Notes: generated by a model not told the origin, from the sequence alone. 61,312 bases of DNA from Arenibacter algicola (GCF_018860365.1 NZ_JAHKPO010000011.1:34493-95804), one strand, 5' to 3'; positions 1-8,948 are shown, numbered from the stretch's first letter. Numbers and translations: made by a program.

Positions 1-95
1 TAAAAGAGGGGTTTCTGTTTCTTTAGGTTACAGCCGTTACGACTGTTATAATTACAACTAACTAATTTAGTCACCGAACCTAAAGGTAAAAACGC

Positions 96-1151
96 CTAAT
101 TAAAGTAAATACCACCAGGAATAATACCTACTGATAGGGTTTCTATGGCTATTTTGGTATTTAGATCATAAACCGTAAGTGTTCCATTACTGGCATAATC
201 CCCTGCATCAGTACCGTATAATCTCCCATTGTTTATGACCATGGTATAAAAACTGACACCTTCCAATGCTACATCCAGATCCAAACTTGTAGCGGACAAA
301 CTTTGTTTATATACCTTATCGCCTAATTTATAATACAAATCACCTCCGTCTAAATTCAACCCCCCTGGATGTTGCGTAGTTTCGAATTGGATATTGCTAT
401 CCACCTCATTGGAAGCGGTATTGATCTTGGAAAGCACCCCTGCAGTTTCATCCCCTGTATAAGCGGGTTTTCCTGAGGCCAGGACCCACAAATTTCCGGA
501 GGCATCCAATTGCATGGAACTGGGCACATCCCCTACTGTAAGTGTTTTTACTACCTCATTGGAAGCGGTATTGATAACCGAAACCTTATTGTTCTGTCCC
601 CAAGCACCCTGATGGGCCACATAAACCGTATTGTCCTTGGCCAAAATGGCCTCAGGGCCCAAAACTACGGATATGGTGCCTTCCACAGTATAATCCTGAA
701 GATTGATAATGGCTACGAAATCATCTGTTTCATCTGCGGTATCACCCCAGTTGGTAACGTATCCCTTGCCGTTGGCTTCAATAAAATACCTAGGGTTGTT
801 CAATCCGTCAGTAATGCTAGCAATTTTTTCAAAAGTATATCTATTTACCACATTTATCTTGTTGGAGACATTGGCCACTATAAACGCCTCATCCTCCGTG
901 AATCCTATAGACTGTACAACATTGCCAAGATCCTCATCATTCGTCATTTTATAAATTTCGTTACTCACTACGGACAGATCCTCGGAAATAAAAGTGACCG
1001 TTCCCGTGCCATTACTAAAGGGACCTTCATTGGAAACCAATATTCCATTTGCGTAATCGCCCATAGGCTCTTGAATCTCCTCATCATCATTGGAACATGA
1101 CCAGGTAAGACCGATAGTCAACAAGGATAAAAATACATTTCTAATCTTCAT
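96..1151 (-). CDS. DUF5074/YncE-like beta-propeller lipoprotein
   Basis: Protein of 351 aa. A lipoprotein signal ends at Cys19 (context TWSC), followed by an acidic DDEE linker, so it is probably anchored in the outer membrane. The rest is a run of blade-like repeats of the YncE/surface-layer propeller type: 'NGILVSNEG' opens it, and the phrase 'NTASNEV' occurs twice (about 195 and 245). DUF5074 proteins of this kind often accompany TonB-dependent B12 receptors in Bacteroidota. The gene starts 15 bp after the receptor stop and so shares the riboswitch-controlled transcript. I infer a surface role in cobalamin capture or handling; the ligand is not evident from sequence. Confidence 0.85.
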   Translation of the reverse strand: MKIRNVFLSLLTIGLTWSCSNDDEEIQEPMGDYANGILVSNEGPFSNGTGTVTFISEDLSVVSNEIYKMTNDEDLGNVVQSIGFTEDEAFIVANVSNKINVVNRYTFEKIASITDGLNNPRYFIEANGKGYVTNWGDTADETDDFVAIINLQDYTVEGTISVVLGPEAILAKDNTVYVAHQGAWGQNNKVSVINTASNEVVKTLTVGDVPSSMQLDASGNLWVLASGKPAYTGDETAGVLSKINTASNEVDSNIQFETTQHPGGLNLDGGDLYYKLGDKVYKQSLSATSLDLDVALEGVSFYTMVINNGRLYGTDAGDYASNGTLTVYDLNTKIAIETLSVGIIPGGIYFN

Positions 1152-1166
1152 TTGTTTTAGCTGTTT

Positions 1167-3011
1167 TTAAAATTTAGTAATTAATTGTAATTGAAAATTT
1201 CTATTGGGCATAGGCCTATAGGCCACATTCTGATAATCTTTATTAAACAAATTGTTCACCCTAACCCCTATAGTAAATTTAATTTCGGGAATGTCGGGCC
1301 AATGGTAATCCATCCCTATATTGCCAATGGTATAAGAGGGCAAACTATCACTGTTATCTGTGGTAGTGTAGACCGAACCATTATATAAAAATTGATAAAA
1401 GGCTACCAACTTCTTATATTGATAGGCCACGTTTGACCTCAACAAATGCTCCGGCACATACAGTAATTGATTTTTTGTTGAATTGTCTATAGATTTGGTG
1501 AAGCTATATTCACTTTCCCAGGCCACATTTTGGTTCTCCCATTTCTTCTTCCAATCAAAACCCAGTTCTAATCCATATTGGGAAACATCCTGAACATTCA
1601 TTGCCATCCAAATTCCTTGTGCATTGGGTCGCCATTGAATTAAATTATCGGTTGTTATGCTATAGGCATTTAATGAAAGTGCTATGTTTTTCACTGCAAC
1701 CGTCTGCCCAAGTTCCACCTGCCAAGAGGTTTCCGGCAAGACCTCCAAATTACCGCTAGCCCCGGCACCTGTCCAATAAAGATCATTGAAGGTGGGAATT
1801 CTATGGTTTTTGGACGCATTAATAGCCAAGGTGTAGTTTTTGGCTACTTCATAACTACTGTTCAATGAAAAAAGAAAAGGACTATCAAAATCGCTGACCA
1901 CTTCTTGTCTCAAGTTTACACCGTAACTCAATTTATCCGAAAGTTCATGGGAGAATAGGAAAGTGCCCGAAACAAAATTTCTTTGGGCATTTTCAATAGA
2001 AGTCCCTTTGGCCCATATGGAAGAAAAATCAATAATCCCATTTAAGGTAATTTTCTTTAATTGATATTTATAATCGTAGTTGGCAAGGACGGTATTGGCT
2101 TGCCCAAAACTAAACTCCTCCCTTTGCTTATTTGGGAAATATCGATAACGCTCATATAAATGCCCCACTTTTAAACGAGAGACCTTACGTTCGTTAAAGC
2201 TGCTCAACTCTATGAGCGACCTGTGATTTAAATCCCTATAATTTTCATCGGCCGGGGCCGTCAAGGTCCCGGAAAAATCCCTGTCCCCACTAAAGGTGTT
2301 GTGGTACAACTTTATAATTTGCTGATCGGACAAAATAATGCCAATATTGGCATTTAAATTAAATTGATCATAAGCACCGTTCTCATTCCTTAAATTAGTA
2401 CCCAAATACTTATAATCGTTATCTGAAGCTATGTGGTTGATTCCGATATGAAAAGACGTTTTTTCTTTGCCAAGAGAAGTATTAAAAGCAAGTTTGCTGG
2501 TATTAAAACTACCATAACTTGTCTGTAAACTATTTTTCCAGCCGTTATTAAACCTAAAGCTATCGTTTAAAAGAATAGTGCCCCCAACGGCCCCACTCCC
2601 GTATTGCACCGAGCCCCCGCCACTTCTGACCACCACATCCCCATAATTCCCTGGAATTAAAGTATTGAAATCTGTCTGGCCGGTAAGTTGTGAATTTATA
2701 TTTATCCCGTTCCAAACAACAGCGGTCTGTTGGGCGTTGGTACCCCGAAATGAAGCTGAAGAGACCATTCCATAACCATTTTCCTTAAAATACATATTGG
2801 AATTATACCTCAATAAATCGGTAAGTGATGTGCCGCTTTTTTGATAAACGGAATCATTGACAACCCTAACTTTTGTTCCTTTTGAAAAATGAAGCAGTTT
2901 GGCATCGCTCAAAACTACCTCGTCCAAAACAATAACGCTGTCCCTTTGCCCAAAAACCTGCGCAATAGCCAAGAGTACCAATGAAAATAAAAATATTCGC
3001 TTTTTTTCCAT
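1167..3011 (-). CDS. btuB: TonB-dependent receptor, BtuB-like (cobalamin uptake)
   Basis: Outer-membrane transporter of 614 aa. Residues 1-21 are a signal peptide, about 35-150 form the plug domain (LRYNSNMYFKENGYGMVSS, then SFRGTNAQQ), and the rest is a beta-barrel ending in the terminal aromatic (QLITKF) typical of outer-membrane proteins. An in-frame TTG lies two codons upstream at 3017; I chose the ATG at 3011 because the signal peptide begins there. A cobalamin riboswitch in its 5' leader points to vitamin B12 or another corrinoid as the substrate. Downstream is the propeller lipoprotein, and divergent on the other strand is a B12-type ABC importer, so outer- and inner-membrane steps are side by side. 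Confidence 0.92.
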   Translation of the reverse strand: MEKKRIFLFSLVLLAIAQVFGQRDSVIVLDEVVLSDAKLLHFSKGTKVRVVNDSVYQKSGTSLTDLLRYNSNMYFKENGYGMVSSASFRGTNAQQTAVVWNGININSQLTGQTDFNTLIPGNYGDVVVRSGGGSVQYGSGAVGGTILLNDSFRFNNGWKNSLQTSYGSFNTSKLAFNTSLGKEKTSFHIGINHIASDNDYKYLGTNLRNENGAYDQFNLNANIGIILSDQQIIKLYHNTFSGDRDFSGTLTAPADENYRDLNHRSLIELSSFNERKVSRLKVGHLYERYRYFPNKQREEFSFGQANTVLANYDYKYQLKKITLNGIIDFSSIWAKGTSIENAQRNFVSGTFLFSHELSDKLSYGVNLRQEVVSDFDSPFLFSLNSSYEVAKNYTLAINASKNHRIPTFNDLYWTGAGASGNLEVLPETSWQVELGQTVAVKNIALSLNAYSITTDNLIQWRPNAQGIWMAMNVQDVSQYGLELGFDWKKKWENQNVAWESEYSFTKSIDNSTKNQLLYVPEHLLRSNVAYQYKKLVAFYQFLYNGSVYTTTDNSDSLPSYTIGNIGMDYHWPDIPEIKFTIGVRVNNLFNKDYQNVAYRPMPNRNFQLQLITKF

Positions 3012-3057
3012 ATCCAAGAAGACCCTTTGCCCGAAGATCTATTCTATTTAGTGATGA

Positions 3058-3242
3058 ATATGGCAGGTCTCCTGACTTGCGTACTATCATTTACCTTCCC
3101 ACCCCATAATTTAGGGCAGTGGTATTAGAAGAAATGATAGCCATCCAATAAACATGGATTAAGCTCACAGTTGCGGGAACAGTTTCGGAGTTTCACCGAA
3201 TTCCCTTTTAATCCTATCCCCCAAACATTAGGGAATAGAAAC
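3058..3242 (-). promoter_or_regulatory. Cobalamin riboswitch
   Basis: Reading the minus strand, the leader holds the conserved core elements of the adenosylcobalamin aptamer: AAAGGGAA, then GGTGAAACTCC, then TGTTCCCGCAACTGT, and the closing B12 box AGTCAGGAGACCTGCC near 3061-3077. This combination is diagnostic of the family. It sits about 50 nt upstream of the receptor ATG, so binding of cobalamin should shut off receptor and lipoprotein expression, probably by hiding the ribosome binding site. The 5' edge is approximate. The divergent ABC importer genes have no such element. Confidence 0.95.
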
Positions 3243-3262
3243 CAAAATTCGCAGCGAAACTA

Positions 3263-3394
3263 CTACTTTTTTTTGGAAGTATCACTGTCCTTTTTTCTAT
3301 TTAGTTTATAGGCCAACCAGATAAAACCAACTATAAAATGTAAGACTATGACAGCGGCAATAATATATATTAGGGTGTTGGACTCTCCTCTCAT
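3263..3394 (-). CDS. Small membrane protein, 43 aa, upstream of the B12 riboswitch
   Basis: Short protein starting MRGESNTLIY with one membrane helix (about residues 8-29) and a basic, Lys-rich tail. An open frame extends 18 codons upstream, but I chose the ATG at 3394 because a TATTTTTG promoter box at 3411-3418 lies 17 nt before it and the upstream part is unlike a protein N-terminus. Its stop is only about 20 nt before the riboswitch aptamer, so it is probably the first cistron of the receptor transcript. Function unknown; a homolog search would show whether it always accompanies B12 loci. Confidence 0.6.
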   Translation of the reverse strand: MRGESNTLIYIIAAVIVLHFIVGFIWLAYKLNRKKDSDTSKKK

Positions 3395-3410
3395 AATTTT
3401 TTGATTTGCC

Positions 3411-3418
3411 CAAAAATA
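3411..3418 (-). promoter_or_regulatory. Candidate -7 promoter box (TATTTTTG)
   Basis: Exact match on the minus strand to the Bacteroidota -7 consensus TAnnTTTG. It is placed 17 nt upstream of the ATG at 3394. It would drive the small membrane protein and, by read-through, the riboswitch, receptor and lipoprotein. No well-spaced -33 TTG is seen, so this is moderate evidence only. Confidence 0.4.
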
Positions 3419-3487
3419 AATACTCTGGCCGCAATAAATTATGACCATTGTTAGGCTTTTAGAAATTTTGATTCAAGAAATTAATGC

Positions 3488-3495
3488 TACTTTTG
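3488..3495 (+). promoter_or_regulatory. Candidate -7 promoter box (TACTTTTG) for btuFCD
   Basis: Exact TAnnTTTG match 25 nt before the TTG start of the binding-protein gene, with a TTG at 3468-3470 some 17 nt upstream that fits the -33 element. It supports the use of the TTG start at 3521. Confidence 0.5.
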
Positions 3496-3520
3496 AATTT
3501 TTAAACAAACCTTTAGCCTC

Positions 3521-4666
3521 TTGAACAAAGCCCTTCTTTTTCTACTCCTTCTATGTATTTGTTCTTGCAAACAGCCTAAAAAGGAGAATATTTCCAGCGC
3601 CGTTTTATCGCAGCCCATAACCATAGATTATGCCCAAGGATTTACAATTGAGAGGACAACATCCGATATAACCATTATTAAAGTATCCTCACCTTGGCCA
3701 GAATCGGAAGATAGTTTTACCTATGCTTTGGTGCCTAAAGAAAAATTGGCCAGCATTACCTTGGACAAAGACGCCTATAACGCCATAATAGCTGTTCCGG
3801 TAGAAAAAATGGTAGTTACCTCCACAACCCATATCCCTGCACTGGAGGCTTTGGGAGAGGCTGATAAATTAATAGGATTCCCAGATACGGAGTACGTATC
3901 TTCCCCAATGACCAGAAAAAGAATAAATGAAGGATTGGTGCAGGAATTGGGCAACAATGAATCCTTAAATTCAGAAATGGTGATTGCCTTAAACCCCGAA
4001 GTAGTGGTAGGTTTTAGTATTAACCACGAAAACAAGGCTTACGAAACTATTCAACGATCCAATATTCCCGTAGTGTACAATGGGGATTGGACAGAAGAAA
4101 CTCCCTTGGGAAAAGCGGAATGGATAAAATTTTTCGCCCCATTTTTTCAAAAGGAAAAAGAGGCGGATAGTATTTTCAAATCCATTGAGGACAATTATAA
4201 TAATGCCAAGGCCTTGGCAAAAAAGGCAAATAACAGACCTAAAGTTTTAAGCGGAGCCCTTTATAAGGATATATGGTACCTGCCGGGCGGAAAAAGCTGG
4301 GCCTCCAAATTTATAGAAGATGCAAACGCCGAATATTTATGGAACAGCACCTCCTCCACCGGAAGCCTATCTTTAAGTTTGGAAAGTGTAATTGAGCGGG
4401 CTTATGATGCCGATTTTTGGATCTCCCCTTCACAATTTGGCAGCTATTTGGAACTAAGTAAAGCCAACCAACATTATGCCCAATTTTCTGCTTTCAGAAA
4501 TAAGAAGGTATACACCTATGCCAATTCCACAGGGGAAACTGGGGGATTGCTCTATTTTGAATTGGCACCAAACAGACCGGATTTGGTCCTCAAAGACCTT
4601 ATCCATATTTTTCACCCCGAGCTGCTTCCCAACTATAGGCCAACCTTTTTTAAACCCTTGGATTAA
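3521..4666 (+). CDS. btuF: ABC transporter substrate-binding lipoprotein, BtuF/FhuD type
   Basis: Protein of 381 aa with a lipoprotein signal (hydrophobic residues 5-13, then CSCK), hence tethered in the periplasm. The body is the two-lobed metal-chelate/B12 binding fold: VVTSTTHIPALEALG about residue 100, GNNESLNSEMVIALNPEVV about 150, and a C-terminal lobe ending in FHPELLP. The start codon is TTG; the only nearby upstream ATG is out of frame. The stop is followed without a gap by the GTG of the permease, so the two are translationally coupled. The divergent riboswitch-controlled receptor makes a corrinoid the likely cargo, although heme or siderophore specificity cannot be excluded from sequence. 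Confidence 0.88.
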   Translation: MNKALLFLLLLCICSCKQPKKENISSAVLSQPITIDYAQGFTIERTTSDITIIKVSSPWPESEDSFTYALVPKEKLASITLDKDAYNAIIAVPVEKMVVTSTTHIPALEALGEADKLIGFPDTEYVSSPMTRKRINEGLVQELGNNESLNSEMVIALNPEVVVGFSINHENKAYETIQRSNIPVVYNGDWTEETPLGKAEWIKFFAPFFQKEKEADSIFKSIEDNYNNAKALAKKANNRPKVLSGALYKDIWYLPGGKSWASKFIEDANAEYLWNSTSSTGSLSLSLESVIERAYDADFWISPSQFGSYLELSKANQHYAQFSAFRNKKVYTYANSTGETGGLLYFELAPNRPDLVLKDLIHIFHPELLPNYRPTFFKPLD

Positions 4667-5698
4667 GTGCTACAACTAAAAACATATAGAACCTATTTTA
4701 TCCTTCTGCTGCTGGTTATGTTGGTTTGTTTTATAGTGAACATTAGCTTGGGCTCGGTATCCATTCCCTTAGAGGATACATTGAACGCTATAATGGGCAG
4801 ACCTACCAAGGTGGATTCTTGGCGCTATATTATTTGGAACTACCGAATTCCCAAAGCGTTTACCGCCATTTTGGTAGGTAGTGGTTTGGCCTTAAGTGGT
4901 TTGTTGATGCAGACCTTATTCAGAAACCCCTTGGCCGGTCCCTTTGTATTGGGCATAAGCGCGGGCGCAAGTTTAGGTGCTGCCCTATTAATTTTAGGGT
5001 CCGCCCTATTCTCCGGGATATTTGCCTTCGGCATGGTAAATGATATTTCCTTGGCATTGGCATCCAGTATCGGTAGCTTTCTGGTACTATTGGCCGTTAT
5101 GGTAGTTGCATCCAAGGTAAAGGATACTATGGCACTACTTATCATAGGCCTAATGTTCGGTAGCATTACCACTGCAGTAGTAAGTGTGCTATCCTACTTC
5201 TCCACGGCCGAAAAATTACAGCAATATGTATATTGGTCTTTTGGAAGCATTGGTAATTTATCATGGAATCAGCTTTTGTTATTGTTAATGATCATAGCGA
5301 TTGGAATTTTGATCAGTATTTTTTCCATAAAATCTTTGAACGCATTACTATTAGGGGAAAGTTACGCCAGGAGTCTGGGCGTAAACATGAAGCAATCCCG
5401 GTATGCTATAATTGTTGCCACAGGATTATTGGCCGGTGGTGTAACCGCTTTTGCAGGCCCTATTGCCTTTATAGGCCTGGCAGTTCCACATTTGACCCGA
5501 CAGATTTTCAATACCACCGATCATAAAATTTTGGTACCGGCCGTGTTGATTTACGGTGCCATTTTAATGCTGATCTGCGATACAATTGCACAAATGCCCA
5601 ATTCGGCCAGTGTTTTACCCATTAACGCCATAACATCCATCATTGGGGCGCCAGTGGTTATTTGGCTGCTCTTGAGGAAAAGGAAAATGATTTTTTAA
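4667..5698 (+). CDS. btuC: FecCD-family ABC transporter permease (BtuC-like)
   Basis: Integral membrane protein of 343 aa with about ten hydrophobic segments. Family signatures seen include ALSGLLMQTLFRNPLAGP near residue 75, GISAGASLGA near 99 and AGPIAFIGLAVPHLTR near 265, all typical of FecCD/BtuC permeases. The start is GTG, directly abutting the stop of the binding-protein gene. It should form a homodimeric channel paired with the ATPase that follows about 110 bp later. The spacing to that gene is unusually large for this operon type. Confidence 0.9.
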   Translation: MLQLKTYRTYFILLLLVMLVCFIVNISLGSVSIPLEDTLNAIMGRPTKVDSWRYIIWNYRIPKAFTAILVGSGLALSGLLMQTLFRNPLAGPFVLGISAGASLGAALLILGSALFSGIFAFGMVNDISLALASSIGSFLVLLAVMVVASKVKDTMALLIIGLMFGSITTAVVSVLSYFSTAEKLQQYVYWSFGSIGNLSWNQLLLLLMIIAIGILISIFSIKSLNALLLGESYARSLGVNMKQSRYAIIVATGLLAGGVTAFAGPIAFIGLAVPHLTRQIFNTTDHKILVPAVLIYGAILMLICDTIAQMPNSASVLPINAITSIIGAPVVIWLLLRKRKMIF

Positions 5699-5807
5699 TT
5701 TCCGATCAGTATCGGGCAGCGGTGGAGTAGCTTCTATGAATAAGTAGCCTAAAAAGAGATATTAAAACAGGAAAAACCAATAACTTAGCAACAAAAATTC
5801 ACCTCAG

Positions 5808-6602
5808 ATAGATACAAGTACTCCCCATATCGCCCTAAAAACGGAAAACCTGAGCATAGGTTATACCAACAAGAAGCAACAGTCCTACATTGCCCGGGAT
5901 ATTAATTTTTCCCTAGTTAAAGGTGAACTTGCCGCCATTGTTGGCGTTAATGGTATTGGGAAGTCTACTTTATTGCGAACCCTTGGCAATATACAGCCCA
6001 AATTATCCGGCAGTATCACTTTAGACAGAGTTCCTTTGGAACAGCACACTATAGCCCAACTGGCCGCTGAAGTAAGTGTTGTACTAACAGAACCCATCGC
6101 TTCCAAAAATTTAACGGTGCTGGAACTCATCAGTCTAGGTCGGCAGCCATACACCAATTGGATAGGGACCCTTACCGAGGATGATAAGGAAAAGATCTCC
6201 TTAGCATTGGACATGGTCCAGATGTCAGAATTAAAGTCTAAAAAGTGTTACGAACTTAGTGATGGACAATTACAGCGGGTAATGATCGCTAGGGCCATAG
6301 CCCAGGACACCCAGCTAATTTTACTGGATGAGCCTACGACACATTTGGATCTATACCATAAGGTCCAAATATTGAAATTGCTCAAATCTATTGCCCATAC
6401 AACAAAAAAGACCATTCTCTTTACTACCCACGAAATTGAAATTGCCATCCAGCTGTGCGACAAAATGTTGATATTGGAAAAAAACCAGAGTACCTTTGGA
6501 TCACCTTGCGAATTGATAGAAAAGAAAAGTTTTGAAAATCTTTTCCCCGCAGACATTATTACTTTCGATGCACAAACAGGTTCTTTTAGAGTTAATAAGT
6601 AA
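5808..6602 (+). CDS. btuD: ABC transporter ATPase (BtuD-like), no canonical start codon
   Basis: The frame is open from 5784 to 6602 and encodes a complete FecE/BtuD-type ATPase: Walker A GVNGIGKST at 5943-5969, signature LSDGQ, Walker B LILLDEPTTHLD and H-loop TTHE. No ATG, GTG or TTG exists in frame before Walker A; the first TTG (5973) lies just after it and would remove the nucleotide site. The residues from 5808 (ATA, then DTSTPHIALKTENLSIGY) look like the normal N-terminus, so I place the start at ATA 5808. It may be a rare start codon, an ATG-to-ATA mutation, or a sequencing error. It completes the B12 importer. Confidence 0.75.
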   Translation: MDTSTPHIALKTENLSIGYTNKKQQSYIARDINFSLVKGELAAIVGVNGIGKSTLLRTLGNIQPKLSGSITLDRVPLEQHTIAQLAAEVSVVLTEPIASKNLTVLELISLGRQPYTNWIGTLTEDDKEKISLALDMVQMSELKSKKCYELSDGQLQRVMIARAIAQDTQLILLDEPTTHLDLYHKVQILKLLKSIAHTTKKTILFTTHEIEIAIQLCDKMLILEKNQSTFGSPCELIEKKSFENLFPADIITFDAQTGSFRVNK

Positions 6603-6638
6603 TAAAAGTCAACATCACTTTTTTTTAACACAATCCAC

Positions 6639-6646
6639 TATCTTTA
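6639..6646 (+). promoter_or_regulatory. Candidate -7 promoter box (TATCTTTA) for rmuC
   Basis: Near match to TAnnTTTG (last base A) located 20 nt before the rmuC ATG. It suggests rmuC has its own promoter apart from the importer operon. Confidence 0.3.
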
Positions 6647-6666
6647 CAGCAAAGATCAATAACTAA

Positions 6667-8016
6667 ATGAATGAATTGCTAGTATATGCAGTCCTTGCCC
6701 TAGTAGGCCTTGCCATTGGATATTTTCTAGGGAATTATATCCAAAATCTAAAAACGAAATCCAGTCAAAGTGCCCTTTTGGAGCGGGAACAACAATTGAG
6801 AACAAACCTCAGCACCTTGGAACAGAGGCTTATTGATGCAGAAGAGCACAAAACCCAATTACAATCCGAAAAGGAGCAATTGGGGAATAGAATTGTCCGC
6901 TATCAGGCGGAAATGGAGAATTTGGACCTTAAAAATCGGGAACAAAAAGGGGAAGTAGAAAAATTACAGGAAAAGTTTACCAAGGAGTTCGAGAATTTGG
7001 CCAATAAAATTTTAGATGAAAAAAGCACCAAGTTTACAGAACAGAATAGGGAAAACATTAAAAACATATTGACTCCTTTACAAGAGAAAATAATTCTTTT
7101 TGAAAAGAAGGTCGAGGACAGTCAAAAAGAAAGTGTAGGCATGCATTCCGCCCTAAAGGAACAATTGGCCAATCTTCAAACTCAAAATCTTAAAATCACC
7201 CAAGAAGCCGAAAACCTTACCAAAGCCCTAAAAGGGGACAGTAAAATGCAGGGCAATTGGGGCGAATTGGTATTGGAACGCGTTCTGGAGAAGTCGGGTC
7301 TGGAAAAAGATCGGGAATATACGGTACAACAAAGCTTTACCCGTGAAGACGGAAGCCGGGTGCTGCCCGATGTTATCATAAACCTGCCCGATGGCAAAAA
7401 GATGATCGTGGATTCCAAGGTTTCCCTTACAGATTATGAACGATATGTAAATGCCGAGGATGAACTGAAGGAGAAATTTCTAAAAGATCATATCAATTCC
7501 CTGAGAAGGCATGTGGACCAACTTTCTGCCAAGAAATATGAGGACCTTTACGAAATGGAGAGCCCGGATTTTGTACTCATGTTTGTTCCTATAGAACCTG
7601 CATTTGCCATTGCAATAAACAACGATAACAACCTGTACAACAAGGCATTTGAACAGAACATAATCATAGTAACCCCTTCCACCCTATTGGCTACCTTACG
7701 TACTATTGATACCATGTGGAACAATGAAAAACAGCAACGCAATGCCATTGAAATCGCACGTCAGGCAGGAGCCCTATATGATAAGTTTGAAGGCTTTGTT
7801 GGGGATTTGATGAAAGTTGGCAAAAAAATGGATGAAGCTAAGTCCGAATACAAGGGAGCTATGAACAAATTGGTCGATGGCAGAGGGAATATAATTACCA
7901 GCATAGAGAAATTAAAGAAAATGGGCGCCAAGGCTAAAAAATCCATCCCCGAATCTCTCCTGAAAAGAGCTCAGGATGATGATGATGAGAATGAGGAACC
8001 TTTGACCTTACTATAG
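6667..8016 (+). CDS. rmuC: DNA recombination protein RmuC
   Basis: Protein of 449 aa. A single N-terminal membrane helix (residues 3-23) is followed by a long coiled coil (about 30-150, rich in Glu, Gln, Lys) and then the RmuC domain, recognisable by KMQGNWGELVLERVLEKSGL and PDGKKMIVDSKVSL (about 195-255) and FVPIEPAF near 310. RmuC is known to limit recombination at inverted repeats and is related to nucleases. The C-terminus is acidic (DDDDENEE). The length and architecture are normal for the family. The next gene follows after 18 bp. Confidence 0.92.
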   Translation: MNELLVYAVLALVGLAIGYFLGNYIQNLKTKSSQSALLEREQQLRTNLSTLEQRLIDAEEHKTQLQSEKEQLGNRIVRYQAEMENLDLKNREQKGEVEKLQEKFTKEFENLANKILDEKSTKFTEQNRENIKNILTPLQEKIILFEKKVEDSQKESVGMHSALKEQLANLQTQNLKITQEAENLTKALKGDSKMQGNWGELVLERVLEKSGLEKDREYTVQQSFTREDGSRVLPDVIINLPDGKKMIVDSKVSLTDYERYVNAEDELKEKFLKDHINSLRRHVDQLSAKKYEDLYEMESPDFVLMFVPIEPAFAIAINNDNNLYNKAFEQNIIIVTPSTLLATLRTIDTMWNNEKQQRNAIEIARQAGALYDKFEGFVGDLMKVGKKMDEAKSEYKGAMNKLVDGRGNIITSIEKLKKMGAKAKKSIPESLLKRAQDDDDENEEPLTLL

Positions 8017-8034
8017 TTAACTTAAACAATCAGT

Positions 8035-8391
8035 ATGAAAAAAATACTCGGATTAACCCTGCTCGGCCTGGTCTTAGTGATGACCGCCTATTTTTTATTT
8101 GTATATTTTGTTCCCTATAGCGAAGGTATCCGCTCAGGGGAACTTATAAAAATAAGCCATAAAGGAGTACTTATAAAAACATGGGAAGGCGAGATTAGCC
8201 AAGGAATATCGGGCGCACAAATATTTTCCTTTTCGGTTTTAAAGGACGATGTAATTGCCAAGTTAAAGGAATATCAGGGATCTTATGTTAAAGTGACCTA
8301 TATAGAGCGCTACAGGACCTTCTTTTGGTTGGGAGATACCAAATATTTTGTCACTTCTGTAGAAAAGGAAAACTCTCCACACTTAAACTAA
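8035..8391 (+). CDS. Conserved membrane-anchored protein of unknown function, 118 aa
   Basis: One N-terminal membrane helix (residues 4-27), then a compact, mostly beta domain of about 85 residues (SEGIRSGELIKISHKGVLIKT; YIERYRTFFWLGDTKYF). I believe this matches small Bacteroidota proteins sometimes labelled 6-phosphogluconate dehydrogenase in databases. That label cannot be right: it has no Rossmann motif and a quarter of the needed length. It lies in line with rmuC and the thioesterase, 5 bp before the latter, suggesting co-transcription. Function unknown. Confidence 0.8.
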   Translation: MKKILGLTLLGLVLVMTAYFLFVYFVPYSEGIRSGELIKISHKGVLIKTWEGEISQGISGAQIFSFSVLKDDVIAKLKEYQGSYVKVTYIERYRTFFWLGDTKYFVTSVEKENSPHLN

Positions 8392-8396
8392 AAACA

Positions 8397-8948
8397 ATGG
8401 ACAAATTTAAAACTGCCAGACAATCCAGAGTATCCATAACCGAATTAATGCTGCCTTCCCATTCCAATTTTGGGGGAAAGGTACACGGTGGCCACATATT
8501 AAACCTAATGGATCAAATAGCCTTTGCCTGCGCCTCCAAACACTCCAGAAAGTATTGTGTTACAGCATCAGTGAACAAGGTAGATTTTTTAAATCCCATT
8601 GAGGTCGGGGAATTAATTACGTTGAAGGCCTCCGTAAACTACACGGGACGAACCTCCATGGTCATTGGTGTCCGGGTAGAATCCGAAAATGTAACCACAG
8701 GAAAAAAGAAACATTGCAATTCCTCCTATTTTACTATGGTAGCCAAAGATGCAGATGGCCGAAGCACTCCTGTACCAGGTTTGATCATTGAAGACGAACA
8801 GGGGGTTCGCAGGTTTGCACGTAGCATTCAACGAAAAAAACAATCAATGTCACGAAGCAGTACATTTGAATCGTCACAATTTAAAATTAATGACCACTTA
8901 AAAGATCTGGATAACGAGAATGTAAAAATTAATCTGGATCCCGCCTAG
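8397..8948 (+). CDS. Acyl-CoA thioesterase, hotdog fold
   Basis: Protein of 183 aa. The hotdog thioesterase core is visible as NFGGKVHGGHILNLMDQIAF (residues 22-41), with the His-Gly-Gly and Asp positions used in catalysis by the YciA/acyl-CoA hydrolase group, followed by VDFLNPIEVGELI. The frame runs further upstream, but I chose the ATG at 8397 because family homology begins there and it lies 5 bp after the previous stop. Expected role: hydrolysis of acyl-CoA to free CoA and acid in the cytoplasm. Its stop overlaps the stop of the convergent pgl gene by 4 bp. Confidence 0.9.
   Translation: MDKFKTARQSRVSITELMLPSHSNFGGKVHGGHILNLMDQIAFACASKHSRKYCVTASVNKVDFLNPIEVGELITLKASVNYTGRTSMVIGVRVESENVTTGKKKHCNSSYFTMVAKDADGRSTPVPGLIIEDEQGVRRFARSIQRKKQSMSRSSTFESSQFKINDHLKDLDNENVKINLDPA

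Noticed and set aside
1..95. Partial gene at the left edge
   Set aside because: No frame with protein-like content could be followed; a weak ACAGTC/GGCTGT stem lacks a T-run.
5699..5807. Imperfect inverted repeat CCGATCAGTATCGG after the permease gene
   Set aside because: Only a 5-bp stem with a 4-nt loop; no T-tail, so not called as a terminator.
8035..8391. Annotation as 6-phosphogluconate dehydrogenase
   Set aside because: Only 118 aa with a membrane anchor and no nucleotide-binding motif; true gnd is at 11403.
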